A DNA stretch of 64,000 nucleotides, from contig JAFAER010000254.1 of the NCBI GenBank assembly GCA_023423895.1, positions 23,210-87,209 of the forward strand. The letters are read 5' to 3'. Below are positions 51,157 to 60,914 of the stretch, piece by piece. Position 1 is the first letter of the stretch, and every line of letters begins with the position of its first letter. Below the pieces are notes generated by a model that had not been told where the DNA came from, searched no databases, and was given only the letters and a program-made list of their open reading frames with translations. Position numbers and translations under genes: made by a program. Source of the DNA: Pseudomonadota bacterium (GTDB taxonomy: Bacteria > Myxococcota_A > Polyangia > Polyangiales > Polyangiaceae).

Positions 51157-54129
51157 GTACGGGACCGCGGCGACGAAATAGAGCTTGTCGATGCCGAGGC
51201 TCGCGAGGCCTCTCGCATAGCCGAGGCGGAACGTGAAAGGCAGGACGTAGCCGAGGTACGCGTCGAACCAGAGCTCGCCGCCGACGCCCGTCTTGAAGCG
51301 GGCGTCGCGGAAGATGTCGAAGGCGCTGCCGTAGTCGACGAACGCGGCGCCCGTGATGCGGTTGATGAAGATGGGGAGCGTGGAGTCGCCGCGATCGATG
51401 TTGACGATCGGGAAGCGGTACTCGGCGTTGCCGAGCACGTAGCTCCTGCCGGCGACGGCGACGGGTTGATAGCCGCGCAGCGTGACGCCGCCCTGGATGA
51501 GGACGTTCCGCACGGTGTCGACGAGCGGGAGGTCGACGAAGCCGCCGACGAAGAACGCGCCGCGTCCGGGGAAGTTGCCGCCGCTGGTCCCGCCGCCGGC
51601 GTGCAGCGCCAGCGAGTGGTGCTTCAGCCACGGCATGAGGAAGTACGTGGTGAAGTCGCCGTTCGTCGCGAACCCGGAGAAGTCGCTGCCGAGGACCGGA
51701 TCGGTGACGTCGAACGCGAGGCTGAACGCGTAGCCGCGCTCCGGCCCGACGCTCCAGAGATACCGCTCGGCGTTCGCGAACGAATATCCGAAGTGCAACG
51801 TGCTCGCGAGCCCGCGCGTCGGGATCGTCGGCGTCTCGTACGGATCGAGCCGGTCGATCGGCATGGGAAGGTTCGCGGCGACGCGCGAGACCGTGTGCGA
51901 GATGACGTACGAGCGCGCGTCGAACGCCTTCGGCTGTCCGTAGGCAAGGGACGTCGCGACGCCGGCGTTCTCCTGCACGATGGTCGGCTTGTATTCGCCG
52001 AGCCCATAACCTGCACGTGGCGTCAGGCTACGGAACGCGCTCATGCCGAAGTCGACCGGCAGGCCGAGGTAGGAGTAGCCGATGCTGCCCTGGATCTCGG
52101 GCCGTTCGACCTCGATGCTCGACGTCGCGGACACCGCATGCAGGCCTGAGATGTCGGAGCCGGTGGCCGTGACGATGACCGACTGTCCGAAGCTTCCCGG
52201 CGTGATCTGTACGCCGTAGCGCCGGGGGATGAGCGTCCGCCACGGGTTGTACGGCTTCGGCTCGAAGCGACGCTCGGTGATCGCCGGCGGAATGGGATGC
52301 GTGTCGATGTACTCGGGCGCGTCGGTCCACGAGCTCTCGTCGAGCGGCATCGCGTAGATGTCGAAGCCGTTCTTTCCGTATCCGACGTAGGCGAGCGTCT
52401 TTCCGTCGGGCGACGGCTCCGGGGCGTACGCGCCGGTGAGCACGTTCGTGACCTGCTTCAGGCGGCCGGTCGCGAGCTCGTACGCGTAGACGTTCATGAT
52501 GCCCGTGCGGTCGGAGTGGAAGAAGAGCCACTTGCCGTCCGCCGAGAACGAAGGAGCGCCGTCGACGGCGCGGTCGTTCGTGATCTCGCGTGCGGTACCG
52601 TCGCGGACGTCGACGTAGCGGATGTCGCGATTTCCGCCGCGCTTCCAGACGCTGTACGCGACGTGCGTTCCGTCGGGCGACCAACGCGGCGTGAACGACT
52701 GCTCGAGGAACGCGGTCGGCACGAGCGGGCGCGCGTTCGAGATCCCGTCCGGCTCGAGATCGCCGATGTGGATCGTGCGCGTGCCGCGATGATTGCGCGT
52801 GAAGACGATGCGGCGCCCGTCGGGAGACGTCGTCGGGTCGGCGGCGCGCAGCGCGGGCGCGGTGAGCTGGACGCGTTTGCCGTCGGGGGTGCCGTAGCGG
52901 CTCTTCTCGCCCGGCTCCATCCGTTCGACGTCACCGAAGAGGAAGACGTTCCGGTAGAACTCCGCGGCGCCGAACACGAGGCCGCCGTCGGGGAGGAAGC
53001 TCGAGAAGGACTCGACGTTCGTGCGCGCGACGAGGTCCGACGTCTTCTCGTTCGCGCCGACGACGTTCCCATGCGCGTCGCGCCGCAGATCGAGCGCGAA
53101 GAGGCCCGTCCGGTAGTGCTGGTCGTCGCGGTAGTAGAGGAGGCCGCCTTTGTGCTCCGGCCAGGCGTTGTCCGGGATCCAGCGCGGGTAGCGCGCGATC
53201 TGGCCGTGATGCGTGAGAGGGACGCCTTCGCGGAGGCCGTTCTTTCGGACCTCCGCCGCCTGCGCGCCGTAGCGGCGCTTCATCGCGTCGATCCAGAGCG
53301 GATACAGCTCGTCGTACGTCTTGCCCGTCGCGCGGCGAATCGAGCGCTGGATGCCCCACGGAATGAGCTGGCCGCCGTAGTCTCGTGAGACTTCGCGCAG
53401 CGCCGCCTCGCCGTAGGTCTGCGCGATCCAGTCGATGAAGTAAGAGCCGTAGAGGTAGAAGAGATTTCCCTGCGGCCAGCGACGCACGATGTTCGACATC
53501 TGATCGAGCGTCGCGATGTTGTCCTCGAGGACGTCGGTCCTGAGGAACATGTCCCACATCGAATTGCGCAGTCGGCCGCCGCTCGTCCGCGCGCTCTCGA
53601 AGTACACGCCGTAACCTTCGAGGATCCATCGCGGCTGCACCTGGTTCGGCGCCATCGTCTTGCCGAGCACGGCGTTCACGAGCGCGGGCACACCACGGAT
53701 GTGATCGGTATGGAGGACGTGCGTGTACTCGTGCGTGATGAGCTCGAGGTACCAGTCGTCCACGTCGCCGAGCGGCGAGAAGTCTTCGGGTGCCGTGACG
53801 AGCAGACGGATCGCGTTGTAGGGCAGCGCCGTGGCGGAGCCGTTCGCGCTCTCTGCGCTGTCGACGAGGACCATCTCGGTCTTGTCGCGTGTCGGCTCCC
53901 ATCCCATGGCCACGGTCATGTGCCCGTGGATGCTCTCGGCGGTGTTGGCGACGTGTTGCGCTACCTCCTCGAGGCCCGAGTGGTAGCTGATGCGGAAGTG
54001 CTCGGTCTCGATGGTGTAGAAGCGCAGCGCCGGATCGAAGGCCGCCTCGGCGTTGCGCACACCCGGCAGAACGAGCGCGATCACGACGACGAGCGCCGCG
54101 AGCAGGACCCGCACGCCGCCGCAGCGCAT
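51154..54129 (-). CDS. Peptidase-propeller-outer-membrane-barrel fusion protein
   Basis: This 991-residue exported protein has a signal peptide (to NAEA) and a gluzincin metallopeptidase-like domain with LITHEYTHVLH (HExxH near residue 133) and the downstream WILEGYGVYFES, which supplies the third Glu ligand. A TolB/PD40-type propeller follows (TSPDGRRIVFTRNHRGTRT, WSPDGTHVAYSVWKRGG, FSADGKWLFFHSDRTG, PSPDGKTLAYVGYG). The C-terminal half is a surface-antigen/Omp85-like barrel (VTLRGYQPVAVAGRSYVLGN, LPFTFRLGYARGL, ending YFVAAVPY). A protease tethered to an outer-membrane barrel could act at the cell surface or in the periplasm. It is four bases after the MBL gene. Confidence 0.82.
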   Translation of the reverse strand: MRCGGVRVLLAALVVVIALVLPGVRNAEAAFDPALRFYTIETEHFRISYHSGLEEVAQHVANTAESIHGHMTVAMGWEPTRDKTEMVLVDSAESANGSATALPYNAIRLLVTAPEDFSPLGDVDDWYLELITHEYTHVLHTDHIRGVPALVNAVLGKTMAPNQVQPRWILEGYGVYFESARTSGGRLRNSMWDMFLRTDVLEDNIATLDQMSNIVRRWPQGNLFYLYGSYFIDWIAQTYGEAALREVSRDYGGQLIPWGIQRSIRRATGKTYDELYPLWIDAMKRRYGAQAAEVRKNGLREGVPLTHHGQIARYPRWIPDNAWPEHKGGLLYYRDDQHYRTGLFALDLRRDAHGNVVGANEKTSDLVARTNVESFSSFLPDGGLVFGAAEFYRNVFLFGDVERMEPGEKSRYGTPDGKRVQLTAPALRAADPTTSPDGRRIVFTRNHRGTRTIHIGDLEPDGISNARPLVPTAFLEQSFTPRWSPDGTHVAYSVWKRGGNRDIRYVDVRDGTAREITNDRAVDGAPSFSADGKWLFFHSDRTGIMNVYAYELATGRLKQVTNVLTGAYAPEPSPDGKTLAYVGYGKNGFDIYAMPLDESSWTDAPEYIDTHPIPPAITERRFEPKPYNPWRTLIPRRYGVQITPGSFGQSVIVTATGSDISGLHAVSATSSIEVERPEIQGSIGYSYLGLPVDFGMSAFRSLTPRAGYGLGEYKPTIVQENAGVATSLAYGQPKAFDARSYVISHTVSRVAANLPMPIDRLDPYETPTIPTRGLASTLHFGYSFANAERYLWSVGPERGYAFSLAFDVTDPVLGSDFSGFATNGDFTTYFLMPWLKHHSLALHAGGGTSGGNFPGRGAFFVGGFVDLPLVDTVRNVLIQGGVTLRGYQPVAVAGRSYVLGNAEYRFPIVNIDRGDSTLPIFINRITGAAFVDYGSAFDIFRDARFKTGVGGELWFDAYLGYVLPFTFRLGYARGLASLGIDKLYFVAAVPY

Positions 54130-54133
54130 CGAT

Positions 54134-55078
54134 TCAGCCCGCTTCGAGCACCGACCCGCGTGCGTCTCCAGCCGGGACACAGATCGGCTCCTCGTAGTCC
54201 GGCGTGATCACGGTCGCCTCGGGGGCGCGTGTGAAGACCTCGGAGACGAATCCTTCGAGGTCGATGCCGGGAAGCAAGTGAAGGCCGCGTTCGAGCGGCG
54301 CGAAGAAAGCATCGTGATGAGTAGGCACGATGAGCTTGGGTGAAAGTGCGGAGACGAGACGTCCGACGTAGTTCTCCGTGCCCTTTCGCCCGGCGAGACA
54401 GGCGAGCAGCACGTCGGCGCGTTCCCCTTCGAGCTCCGCATCGATGAGGTCGGCGCTGCCGTTGTGATAGATGCTCACGCCCGGCGCCTTCACGAGCAGG
54501 CCGAACGCGCCGCCCATGCGGTAGTGCCAGATGCGCTTCGGCGGGCGCGGGGTCTCTCGGACTTCACCCGGAAAGGGGACCTTGCCGAGGGCGACCTTGC
54601 CATGCCGGCTCGGGACGAAGCGCACCTCGATGTCGCCAAAGCGCACGACCGCGCCCGCGGGCGGAATGCGGACGAGCCGGCTCTCGTCGAGGCCCTCGGC
54701 TCTGCCCCATGCGCACGTCGACGCGGAGCCGACGAGCTTCGCGTTCGTGAGCCGGGCGATCCGCGGCGCGTCGGCGACGTGGTCGTAGTGGCTGTGGCCG
54801 CAGAGGACGGCGTCGATGCGCCGGGAGTGCGAGCCGGATGTTCCGAGGACGTGGCGTGCGATCGCGACGTCGTTCGGGACGTACGGCCGGACGAGGCCGC
54901 GGAGCCCCGGCCGGCTGAGGAACGGGTCGATGAGGACCGTCGCCTCGCGCGACTCGATCACGAAGCCGGCGGTCCCGAGCCAGGAGATGCGCGCGCCCCA
55001 GCCGGCGCCGCTGCCCTGTGGCCTGAGCTCGCGCTTCGGCCGGAAGCGCGGGAACAGGCGCTCGTACAGGGGCGACAT
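54134..55078 (-). CDS. MBL-fold metallo-hydrolase (NAPE-PLD/UlaG-like)
   Basis: This 314-residue cytoplasmic hydrolase has VLCGHSHYDHVADAPRI (HxHxDH near residue 94), FVPSRHGK, IYHNGSADLID and the late VPTHHDAFFAPLE. These are ligands of a two-metal metallo-beta-lactamase fold of the kind that acts on lipid phosphodiesters or lactones. Its 3' end abuts the fusion protein gene. The ATG at 55078 is preferred, as the upstream 24 residues are unconvincing. It is divergent from the alkX-like gene. Confidence 0.85.
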   Translation of the reverse strand: MSPLYERLFPRFRPKRELRPQGSGAGWGARISWLGTAGFVIESREATVLIDPFLSRPGLRGLVRPYVPNDVAIARHVLGTSGSHSRRIDAVLCGHSHYDHVADAPRIARLTNAKLVGSASTCAWGRAEGLDESRLVRIPPAGAVVRFGDIEVRFVPSRHGKVALGKVPFPGEVRETPRPPKRIWHYRMGGAFGLLVKAPGVSIYHNGSADLIDAELEGERADVLLACLAGRKGTENYVGRLVSALSPKLIVPTHHDAFFAPLERGLHLLPGIDLEGFVSEVFTRAPEATVITPDYEEPICVPAGDARGSVLEAG

Positions 55079-55197
55079 CGGGCGGACTATAACCCAGCGG
55101 CGCGCGGGATCGCGCCGCGCTCGAGCGGCCGTCGGTCGGAATCCTCGCACCGGGCGGCCCGAAAACGCCCGGACGGTGGCAGGATGCCGGCGCGCGG

Positions 55198-56406
55198 ATG
55201 ATCGAGCTCAGCTTCGTGGATGCACGTCGGATCGCGGTCGCCGCCCAGGGCTTCGGCGCCCGGCCGAAGGGAAAGGTCTCGAAGGACCAGATCCGCGGAG
55301 CGGTCCAGAGGCTCGCCGTCGTTCAGCTGGACTCCGTGAACGTCGTCGCGCGCGCCCACTACCTTCCGCTGTTCGCGCGGCTCGGGCCGTACGATCGCGA
55401 CGTCCTCGACGCGAGCATCTGGACGCGCCCGAGCGCGCTGTTCGAGTACTGGGCCCATCAGGCGTCCGTGATCCCGGTCTCGAGCCACCGCCTGTTCCGC
55501 TGGCGGATGGAGCGCGCCGCGAACGGCCAGGGCGTGTGGGCTGGAATCGCGCGCTTCGGCCGCGAGAAGGGCGCGTTCATCGCCCAGGTGCTCGCCGAGA
55601 TCGCGGAGCGCGGGCCCATCGCCGCCTCCGACCTGTCGATGGCGACGAAGCGCAAGGGCGGATGGTGGGAGTGGAGCGACGCGAAGCGCGCCGTCGAGTG
55701 GCTGTTCTGGTCCGGGAAGGTCACCGCATCGACGCGCCGCGGGTTCGAGCGGCTCTACGACCTGCCGGAGCGCGTGTTGCCGGCCGAGGCGCTGTCCGCG
55801 AAGACGCCCACGGTGGAGACGGCGCATCGCGAGCTGCTCGCGATCGCCGCGAATGCGTACGGGATCGCGACCGAAGAGGACCTGTGCGACTACTTCCGGC
55901 TCTCGCGCAAGGAGTCGCGTCCACGCATCGCGGAGCTCGTCGAGGAAGGCGTGCTCGTCCCCGCACGCGTCGAGCGCTGGGGCCGGCCGGCGTTCCTCTC
56001 GTCCGCGATGGCCAGCACATCGAAGGCGCCGAAGCCGCGCGCGGCTGCGCTGCTCACGCCGTTCGATCCGCTCGTCTGGTATCGCCCGCGCACGGAGCGC
56101 GCGTTCGACTTCCACTACCGGATCGAGATCTACACGCCTGCTCACAAGCGGACGCACGGGTACTACGTGCTCCCGTTCCTTCTCGACGATCGCCTCGTCG
56201 GCCGCGTCGACCTGAAGTCCGACCGCGCTTCGGGCGTCCTCCAGGTCCGCGCCGCACACGTGGAAGAGGGCATCGAGCCGGACGACGTCGTCACGCGGCT
56301 CGCCGGCGAGCTCCGGCGCCTGGCAACGTGGCTCGGCCTCGAGCGCGTCGAGGTCGTACGCAAAGGCCGCCTCGCGACCGCGCTCCGCGCCGTCGTTCAT
56401 CGGTAG
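55198..56406 (+). CDS. YcaQ/AlkX-like DNA glycosylase (winged-helix HTH_42)
   Basis: This 402-residue protein belongs to the YcaQ family. LAVVQLDSVNVVARAHYLPL carries the QxD motif (Gln43, Asp45) of the AlkX branch, which removes crosslink and bulky N-alkyl adducts. Winged-helix blocks follow (ELLAIAANAYGIATEEDLCD, LTPFDPLVWYRPRTERAFDF, YYVLPFLLDDRLVGRVDLK). It lies 40 bases before the Ada-AlkA gene on the same strand, so all three repair genes probably form one operon. Confidence 0.87.
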   Translation: MIELSFVDARRIAVAAQGFGARPKGKVSKDQIRGAVQRLAVVQLDSVNVVARAHYLPLFARLGPYDRDVLDASIWTRPSALFEYWAHQASVIPVSSHRLFRWRMERAANGQGVWAGIARFGREKGAFIAQVLAEIAERGPIAASDLSMATKRKGGWWEWSDAKRAVEWLFWSGKVTASTRRGFERLYDLPERVLPAEALSAKTPTVETAHRELLAIAANAYGIATEEDLCDYFRLSRKESRPRIAELVEEGVLVPARVERWGRPAFLSSAMASTSKAPKPRAAALLTPFDPLVWYRPRTERAFDFHYRIEIYTPAHKRTHGYYVLPFLLDDRLVGRVDLKSDRASGVLQVRAAHVEEGIEPDDVVTRLAGELRRLATWLGLERVEVVRKGRLATALRAVVHR

Positions 56407-56446
56407 CGCTCTTCTTCGATTCGAGCCCGACGGCCGTGTTGCTGCC

Positions 56447-58021
56447 ATGTCCGAAAACGGCCAGACGGTCGCCGCTCCTGGGGCTACAAACATCCCCGTG
56501 ACGCTCGACCCCGACGCTTGTTACCGCGCGCTCGTCGCGCATGACGCCCGCTTCGACGGAGCATTCTTCGTCGGCGTGAAGACGACCGGTGTCTATTGCC
56601 GTCCGGTCTGTCGCGCTCGAACGCCCGGGCGTGATCGATGCGTGTTCTTCCCGCGGGCAGCGCTCGCCGAGCGCGCGGGGTTCCGCGCGTGCTTTCGCTG
56701 CCGGCCCGAGCGGGCACCCGGCCATGCGAGCGTCGACGCCGTCTCCCGGCTGGTCGCGCTCGCCACGCGGAAGATCGAGGAAGGGGCGCTCAACGTAGGA
56801 AGCGTCGAGGACCTCGCCGCTTCGCTCGGCGTCGGCGCGCGCCATTTGCGCCGGGCGATGCAGGAGGAGCTCGGCGTCGGTCCGGTCGAGCTCGCGCTCT
56901 CTCGACGCGTCGCGCTTGCGCGCGAGCTGCTGCTCGGGACGTCGCTGCCGATCACGGAGGTCGCGTTCGCGAGTGGATTCGCGAGCGTTCGTCGTTTCAA
57001 CGCGGCCTACCGCGCGCATCAGCGAATGACGCCGTCCGAGGTGCGCCGCCCCAGCCCCGCGCGCGCGCTCGAGACGAACGCCGTACGTGTCGTGCTCGAC
57101 GTGCGACCGCCGTTCGATCCGGCGCTGGCCTTCGCGTTTCTCCGCGCCCGGGCGGTCGTGGGGGCCGAGTCGTTCTCCGGCGAGACGTACATGCGCGCAG
57201 CCGTGATGAACGGAAAGGCGGGCGTCGTTGCGATCACGCCGGCGAAGGCACGGGACGCGATCGTGGTCGAGGTCTCGTCGCCGCTCGCGCCAGCGCTGAT
57301 GACGATCGCCGCGCGCGTGCGCCGGCTGTTCGACACCGATGCCGATCCGGCGCTCATCGGCGCTCATCTCTCGCGCGATCCGCTCCTCCGTGGGAGGGTG
57401 GCGGCGCGCCCGGCGCTTCGCGTGATGGGCGCCTTCGATCCGTTCGAGTGGGCGGTACGCGCCGTGCTCGGTCAGCAGGTGAGCGTCCGGGCAGCGCTCA
57501 CGATCGCGGCGCGGCTCGTCGCGAAGCTCGGTGTGCCTGTTGGTGATGCTCGTGCAGAGGCGCCAGCGTTTGCGTGGCCGGACGCTGGGCGCCTCGCGGA
57601 CGCGAGTGAGGAGACGATCGCGTCGATCGGCCTGACGCGCGTCCGTGCGAGGACGTTGCGCGGTCTCGCTCGTGCGGTCGCGGACGGCCGCCTCGTCCTC
57701 GATCGCGCTGCCGATCCTGGCGAGACCAACGAGGCGCTGCTCGCGCTGCCGGGCATCGGACCGTGGACCGCCGAGTACATCGCGATGCGCGCGCTCGGAT
57801 GGCCCGATGCGTTCCCGGCTGGCGACCTCGGCCTGCGAAAGGCGCTCGGCGGCGTGTCGACCGCGGAATGCGAGGCACGCTCCGAACGATGGCGGCCGTG
57901 GCGTGCGTACGCCGCCGCGCATCTCTGGATGGGCCTGTCGGAGGAGACGGGGACGGCGACATCCACGGCGCGCCGCCCGCCGACGACAAAAGGAACGACA
58001 AAAGGAAGGAGAGCCTCATGA
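56447..58021 (+). CDS. Ada-AlkA fusion: alkylation-responsive regulator and 3-methyladenine glycosylase
   Basis: This 524-residue protein has an N-terminal Ada zinc/methyl-acceptor domain (Cys51, Cys55, Cys82, Cys85 in GVYCRPVCRARTP and FRACFRCRPE) and an AraC-type HTH (EDLAASLGVGARHLRRAMQE, ITEVAFASGFASVRRFNAAY). The AlkA glycosylase domain has the helix-hairpin-helix LPGIGPWTAEYIAMRALGWP and the catalytic Asp in PAGDLGLRKALG (near 458). It lacks the methyltransferase domain of E. coli Ada; that activity is the separate Ogt encoded next, with ATGA overlap. The protein probably switches on its own operon when Cys51 is methylated. Confidence 0.92.
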   Translation: MSENGQTVAAPGATNIPVTLDPDACYRALVAHDARFDGAFFVGVKTTGVYCRPVCRARTPGRDRCVFFPRAALAERAGFRACFRCRPERAPGHASVDAVSRLVALATRKIEEGALNVGSVEDLAASLGVGARHLRRAMQEELGVGPVELALSRRVALARELLLGTSLPITEVAFASGFASVRRFNAAYRAHQRMTPSEVRRPSPARALETNAVRVVLDVRPPFDPALAFAFLRARAVVGAESFSGETYMRAAVMNGKAGVVAITPAKARDAIVVEVSSPLAPALMTIAARVRRLFDTDADPALIGAHLSRDPLLRGRVAARPALRVMGAFDPFEWAVRAVLGQQVSVRAALTIAARLVAKLGVPVGDARAEAPAFAWPDAGRLADASEETIASIGLTRVRARTLRGLARAVADGRLVLDRAADPGETNEALLALPGIGPWTAEYIAMRALGWPDAFPAGDLGLRKALGGVSTAECEARSERWRPWRAYAAAHLWMGLSEETGTATSTARRPPTTKGTTKGRRAS

Positions 58022-58524
58022 TCGCGGAGCATCGTTTCGCTCACGTACCCTCGCCATTGGGAAGTCTCCTGCTCGTCGGTCGGACGTGCGGCGACGCGCT
58101 TGCTCTTCAAGGGATCTACTTCGATGGCGCCCCGCACGCCGAAGACGTCGTCCCGCCGGACGCACGTGAGGATGCTGCCGTGTTCCATCGAGCCGTCGAG
58201 CAGCTCGAGGCGTATTTCGAGGGAGAACGCACGTCCTTCGACATCGACCTCGCGCCATACGGGACGGAGTTCCAGCGCGAGGTCTGGCGTGCGCTCGCTG
58301 CGATCCCGTACGGCGAGACGAGGACGTATGTGGAGATCGCGAGCGCGATCGGAAAGCCGCGCGCGGTGCGCGCCGTCGGGGCGGCCAACGGACGGAACCC
58401 GCTCTCGATCGTCGTGCCCTGCCATCGAGTGATCGGGCGGGACGGGACGCTCACCGGCTATGCGGGCGGGATCGAGAACAAGCGGAAGCTGCTCGCGCTC
58501 GAGTCGCGCTCACGGCTCGCATGA
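58018..58524 (+). CDS. ogt: Methylated-DNA-protein-cysteine methyltransferase
   Basis: This 168-residue suicide methyltransferase removes methyl groups from O6-methylguanine. It has FQREVWRALAAIPYGETRTY, RAVRAVGAANGRNPL and the active-site VVPCHRVIG, followed by GTLTGYAGGIENKRKLL. The ATG overlaps the preceding stop, and GGAAGGAG serves as ribosome binding site inside the upstream gene. Confidence 0.95.
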   Translation: MIAEHRFAHVPSPLGSLLLVGRTCGDALALQGIYFDGAPHAEDVVPPDAREDAAVFHRAVEQLEAYFEGERTSFDIDLAPYGTEFQREVWRALAAIPYGETRTYVEIASAIGKPRAVRAVGAANGRNPLSIVVPCHRVIGRDGTLTGYAGGIENKRKLLALESRSRLA

Positions 58525-58564
58525 GCCCTTCGAGAACGAGAAGGCCGAGACCAGGAGAAGAACG

Positions 58565-58602
58565 AGTCGAGGGTGACGACCGCGTGGTCGCCACCCTCGA
58601 CT
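58565..58602. terminator. Strong bidirectional hairpin terminator
   Basis: An 11-bp stem (AGTCGAGGGTG with CACCCTCGACT), one A-C mismatch and a 5-bp inner stem (CGACC/GGTCG) with a GCGT loop separate the convergent ogt and NO-reductase genes. Confidence 0.75.
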
Positions 58603-58631
58603 AGGACGCTCCTAGCGAGCGTGCATCGCGC

Positions 58632-60914
58632 TCACTCCGCCGCGGCGGTCGCGTCGCCCGCCGTGGGCGGCAGGCTCGGCGCGCGGCCCGGGGCCTCCTG
58701 CAGCACTTCGCCGACCCCCCCGCGGCCGAAGCCGAGGATGAAGGCGACGACGCTCGCGATGCCGACGGCGAACAGGATGTCCCCAGGCGCGCGCATCCAC
58801 CGGAGCGTCTGCATCACCGGCATCTGCATCAGCTCCGGGCTCCGCGCGAAAGCGTAGCCGTGCTCGACGGACGCCCACGTCTGGACGAGGCCGATCGGCA
58901 GGACGCTGAGGACGACCATCGCCATGAGGCCGGCGTTCAACGACCAGAACGCGATCGAGAGGAAACGTTCGTTCCAGCGTTCCGCCGGGCGCAGAGCGCG
59001 CAGGCAGAAGAGGACGAGGCCGATCCCGAGCATGCCGTAGACGCCGAAGAGGGCGGCGTGTCCGTGCACCGGCGTCGTGTTGAGGCCTTGCATGTAGTAG
59101 AGCGCGATCGGCGGGTTGATCATGAACCCGAAGATGCCCGCGCCGACCAGGTTCCAGAACGCGACGGCGACGAAGAAGTAGATCGGCCAGCGGTACTGGC
59201 GGATCCACGTCTTGCCGCGCGCATGCTGTAGGTTCTCCCAAGCGTCGTAGCCGACGAAGCAGAGCGGCACGACCTCGAGCGCGCTGAAGACGGAGCCGAG
59301 CGCGAGCACGAACGTCGGCGTCCCCGAGAAGTAGAGGTGGTGCAGCGTCCCGATGACGCCGCCGGAGAGGAAGATCGTCGCGGAGAGGATCGACGCACGT
59401 GAGGCCGACTTCATGCCGACCAGACCGAGCCGAGCGAACAAGAACGCGATGACGACGGTGGCGAACACTTCGAAGAAGCCTTCGACCCAGAGATGGACCA
59501 CCCACCAGCGCCAGTACTCGGCGACCGCGATGTTCGTGTGCTTTCCGTAGCCGAGCGCCGCGAAGTAGAAGCTCGCGATTGCCGCTGCCGAGATCACGAA
59601 CAGCGTGAGGATCGGACGCTGCTCGTCCTTGCGCTTCAATGCGGGCCACACGGCGCGAGCGACGAGCCCGAGCCAGAGGAACAGGCCGACGAGGAGCAGG
59701 ATCTGCCAGAGGCGTCCGAGGTCGATGTACTCGTAACCGCTGTGGCCGAGCCAGAACCAGGTGGTGCCCGTCCCGAGCTTGCCCATGACGCTGAGCCACT
59801 GCCCGGCGAGCGATCCGAGGACGACGACGAGCAGCGCTCCGAAGAGGACGTTCACGCCGAGGCGCTGGTACTTCGGCTCGACGCCGACGGCCGGTCCGAC
59901 GTAGAGACCCGTCGCGAGCCAGGCGGTCGCGATCCAGAAGATGCCCAGCTGGAGATGCCAGGTGCGGACGACGGTGTACGGGAGGAACTGGTCGATGCGG
60001 ATCCCGAAGAAGCTCGCGCCTTCGACGCCGTAGTGGGCGGTCAACATTCCGAGCAGGACCTGCACGAGCATGAGCCCGCCGACGACCCAGAAGTACTTGC
60101 GCACGGCGCGTTGAGAGGGCGTGGCGGTCGTATCGAGCAGCGGATCCTTCCGCGGCGGTTCGCTCCCCTCCTCGCGCTTCTGCGTCGCATGCCACATGGC
60201 CATCCCGCCGATGCCCGCAAGCAGGAAGAGGATGCTGACGCCCGTCCACACGACGGTGTCACCCGTGGGCGTGTTGCCGACGAGCGGCTCGTGCGGCCAG
60301 TTGTTCGTGTAGGAGACGGTCTCGCCTGGACGGTTCGCCGCCGCGGCCCAGGCGCTCCAGAAGAAGAACGCCGACATGCGTCGAGCTTCGCTCTTGCTCG
60401 CGAGGGCTCCCTTGCGGATGGCGTACTCCGCCCGGCCTTCGGTGAAGACGTCCTCGTAGTGCGCCGCGACCGCGTCGAAGGCGTCACCGCGTTCTTCGTC
60501 GATCGTCAGCGTACGCGTCGTCGGATCGTATCCGTTGTTCCGCGAGCGCTTGGTGAGGCGCGAAACGAGCCCCGCCTTCTGCTCGTCGCCGAGCTCCTCG
60601 TACGCCTTGCCGTGCTCGGCCTGCGCCCATCGATCCAGGATGAAGAGCGACTCGCGGTGCAGCCAGTCGGCCGTCCAGTCCGGCGCGACGTAGCTGCCGT
60701 GCCCCCAGACCGAGCCCATCTCCATTCCGCCAGCCGCTTGCCAGACGTTCTGCCCTGCCGAGATCTCGCCTACGGTGACGATCTCGCGGCCGGTCGTCGT
60801 CACGACGCGGTCCGGGATCGGTGGCGCGGTTTGATAGATGCGAACCCCGGTGAAGCCGAGGACGATGAAGGAGGCCACGATGACCCCCACGAACGCGACC
60901 CAGTATCGACGCAT
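58632..60914 (-). CDS. norZ: Quinol-dependent nitric oxide reductase (qNorB)
   Basis: This 760-residue single-subunit reductase turns NO into N2O using quinol. The first helix is followed by a periplasmic domain (ISAGQNVWQAAGGMEMGSVW, GHGSYVAPDWTADWLHRESL). The heme-copper oxidase-like core includes VRTWHLQLGIFWIATAWLAT, EYWRWWVVHLWVEGFFEVF, GVIGTLHHLYFSGTP and TTPVHGHAALFGVYGMLG. These hold the expected His ligands. The ATG at 60914 gives the typical qNorB length. No NorR, NsrR or accessory genes are adjacent, so it is likely a detoxifying enzyme and not part of a denitrification chain. Confidence 0.93.
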   Translation of the reverse strand: MRRYWVAFVGVIVASFIVLGFTGVRIYQTAPPIPDRVVTTTGREIVTVGEISAGQNVWQAAGGMEMGSVWGHGSYVAPDWTADWLHRESLFILDRWAQAEHGKAYEELGDEQKAGLVSRLTKRSRNNGYDPTTRTLTIDEERGDAFDAVAAHYEDVFTEGRAEYAIRKGALASKSEARRMSAFFFWSAWAAAANRPGETVSYTNNWPHEPLVGNTPTGDTVVWTGVSILFLLAGIGGMAMWHATQKREEGSEPPRKDPLLDTTATPSQRAVRKYFWVVGGLMLVQVLLGMLTAHYGVEGASFFGIRIDQFLPYTVVRTWHLQLGIFWIATAWLATGLYVGPAVGVEPKYQRLGVNVLFGALLVVVLGSLAGQWLSVMGKLGTGTTWFWLGHSGYEYIDLGRLWQILLLVGLFLWLGLVARAVWPALKRKDEQRPILTLFVISAAAIASFYFAALGYGKHTNIAVAEYWRWWVVHLWVEGFFEVFATVVIAFLFARLGLVGMKSASRASILSATIFLSGGVIGTLHHLYFSGTPTFVLALGSVFSALEVVPLCFVGYDAWENLQHARGKTWIRQYRWPIYFFVAVAFWNLVGAGIFGFMINPPIALYYMQGLNTTPVHGHAALFGVYGMLGIGLVLFCLRALRPAERWNERFLSIAFWSLNAGLMAMVVLSVLPIGLVQTWASVEHGYAFARSPELMQMPVMQTLRWMRAPGDILFAVGIASVVAFILGFGRGGVGEVLQEAPGRAPSLPPTAGDATAAAE

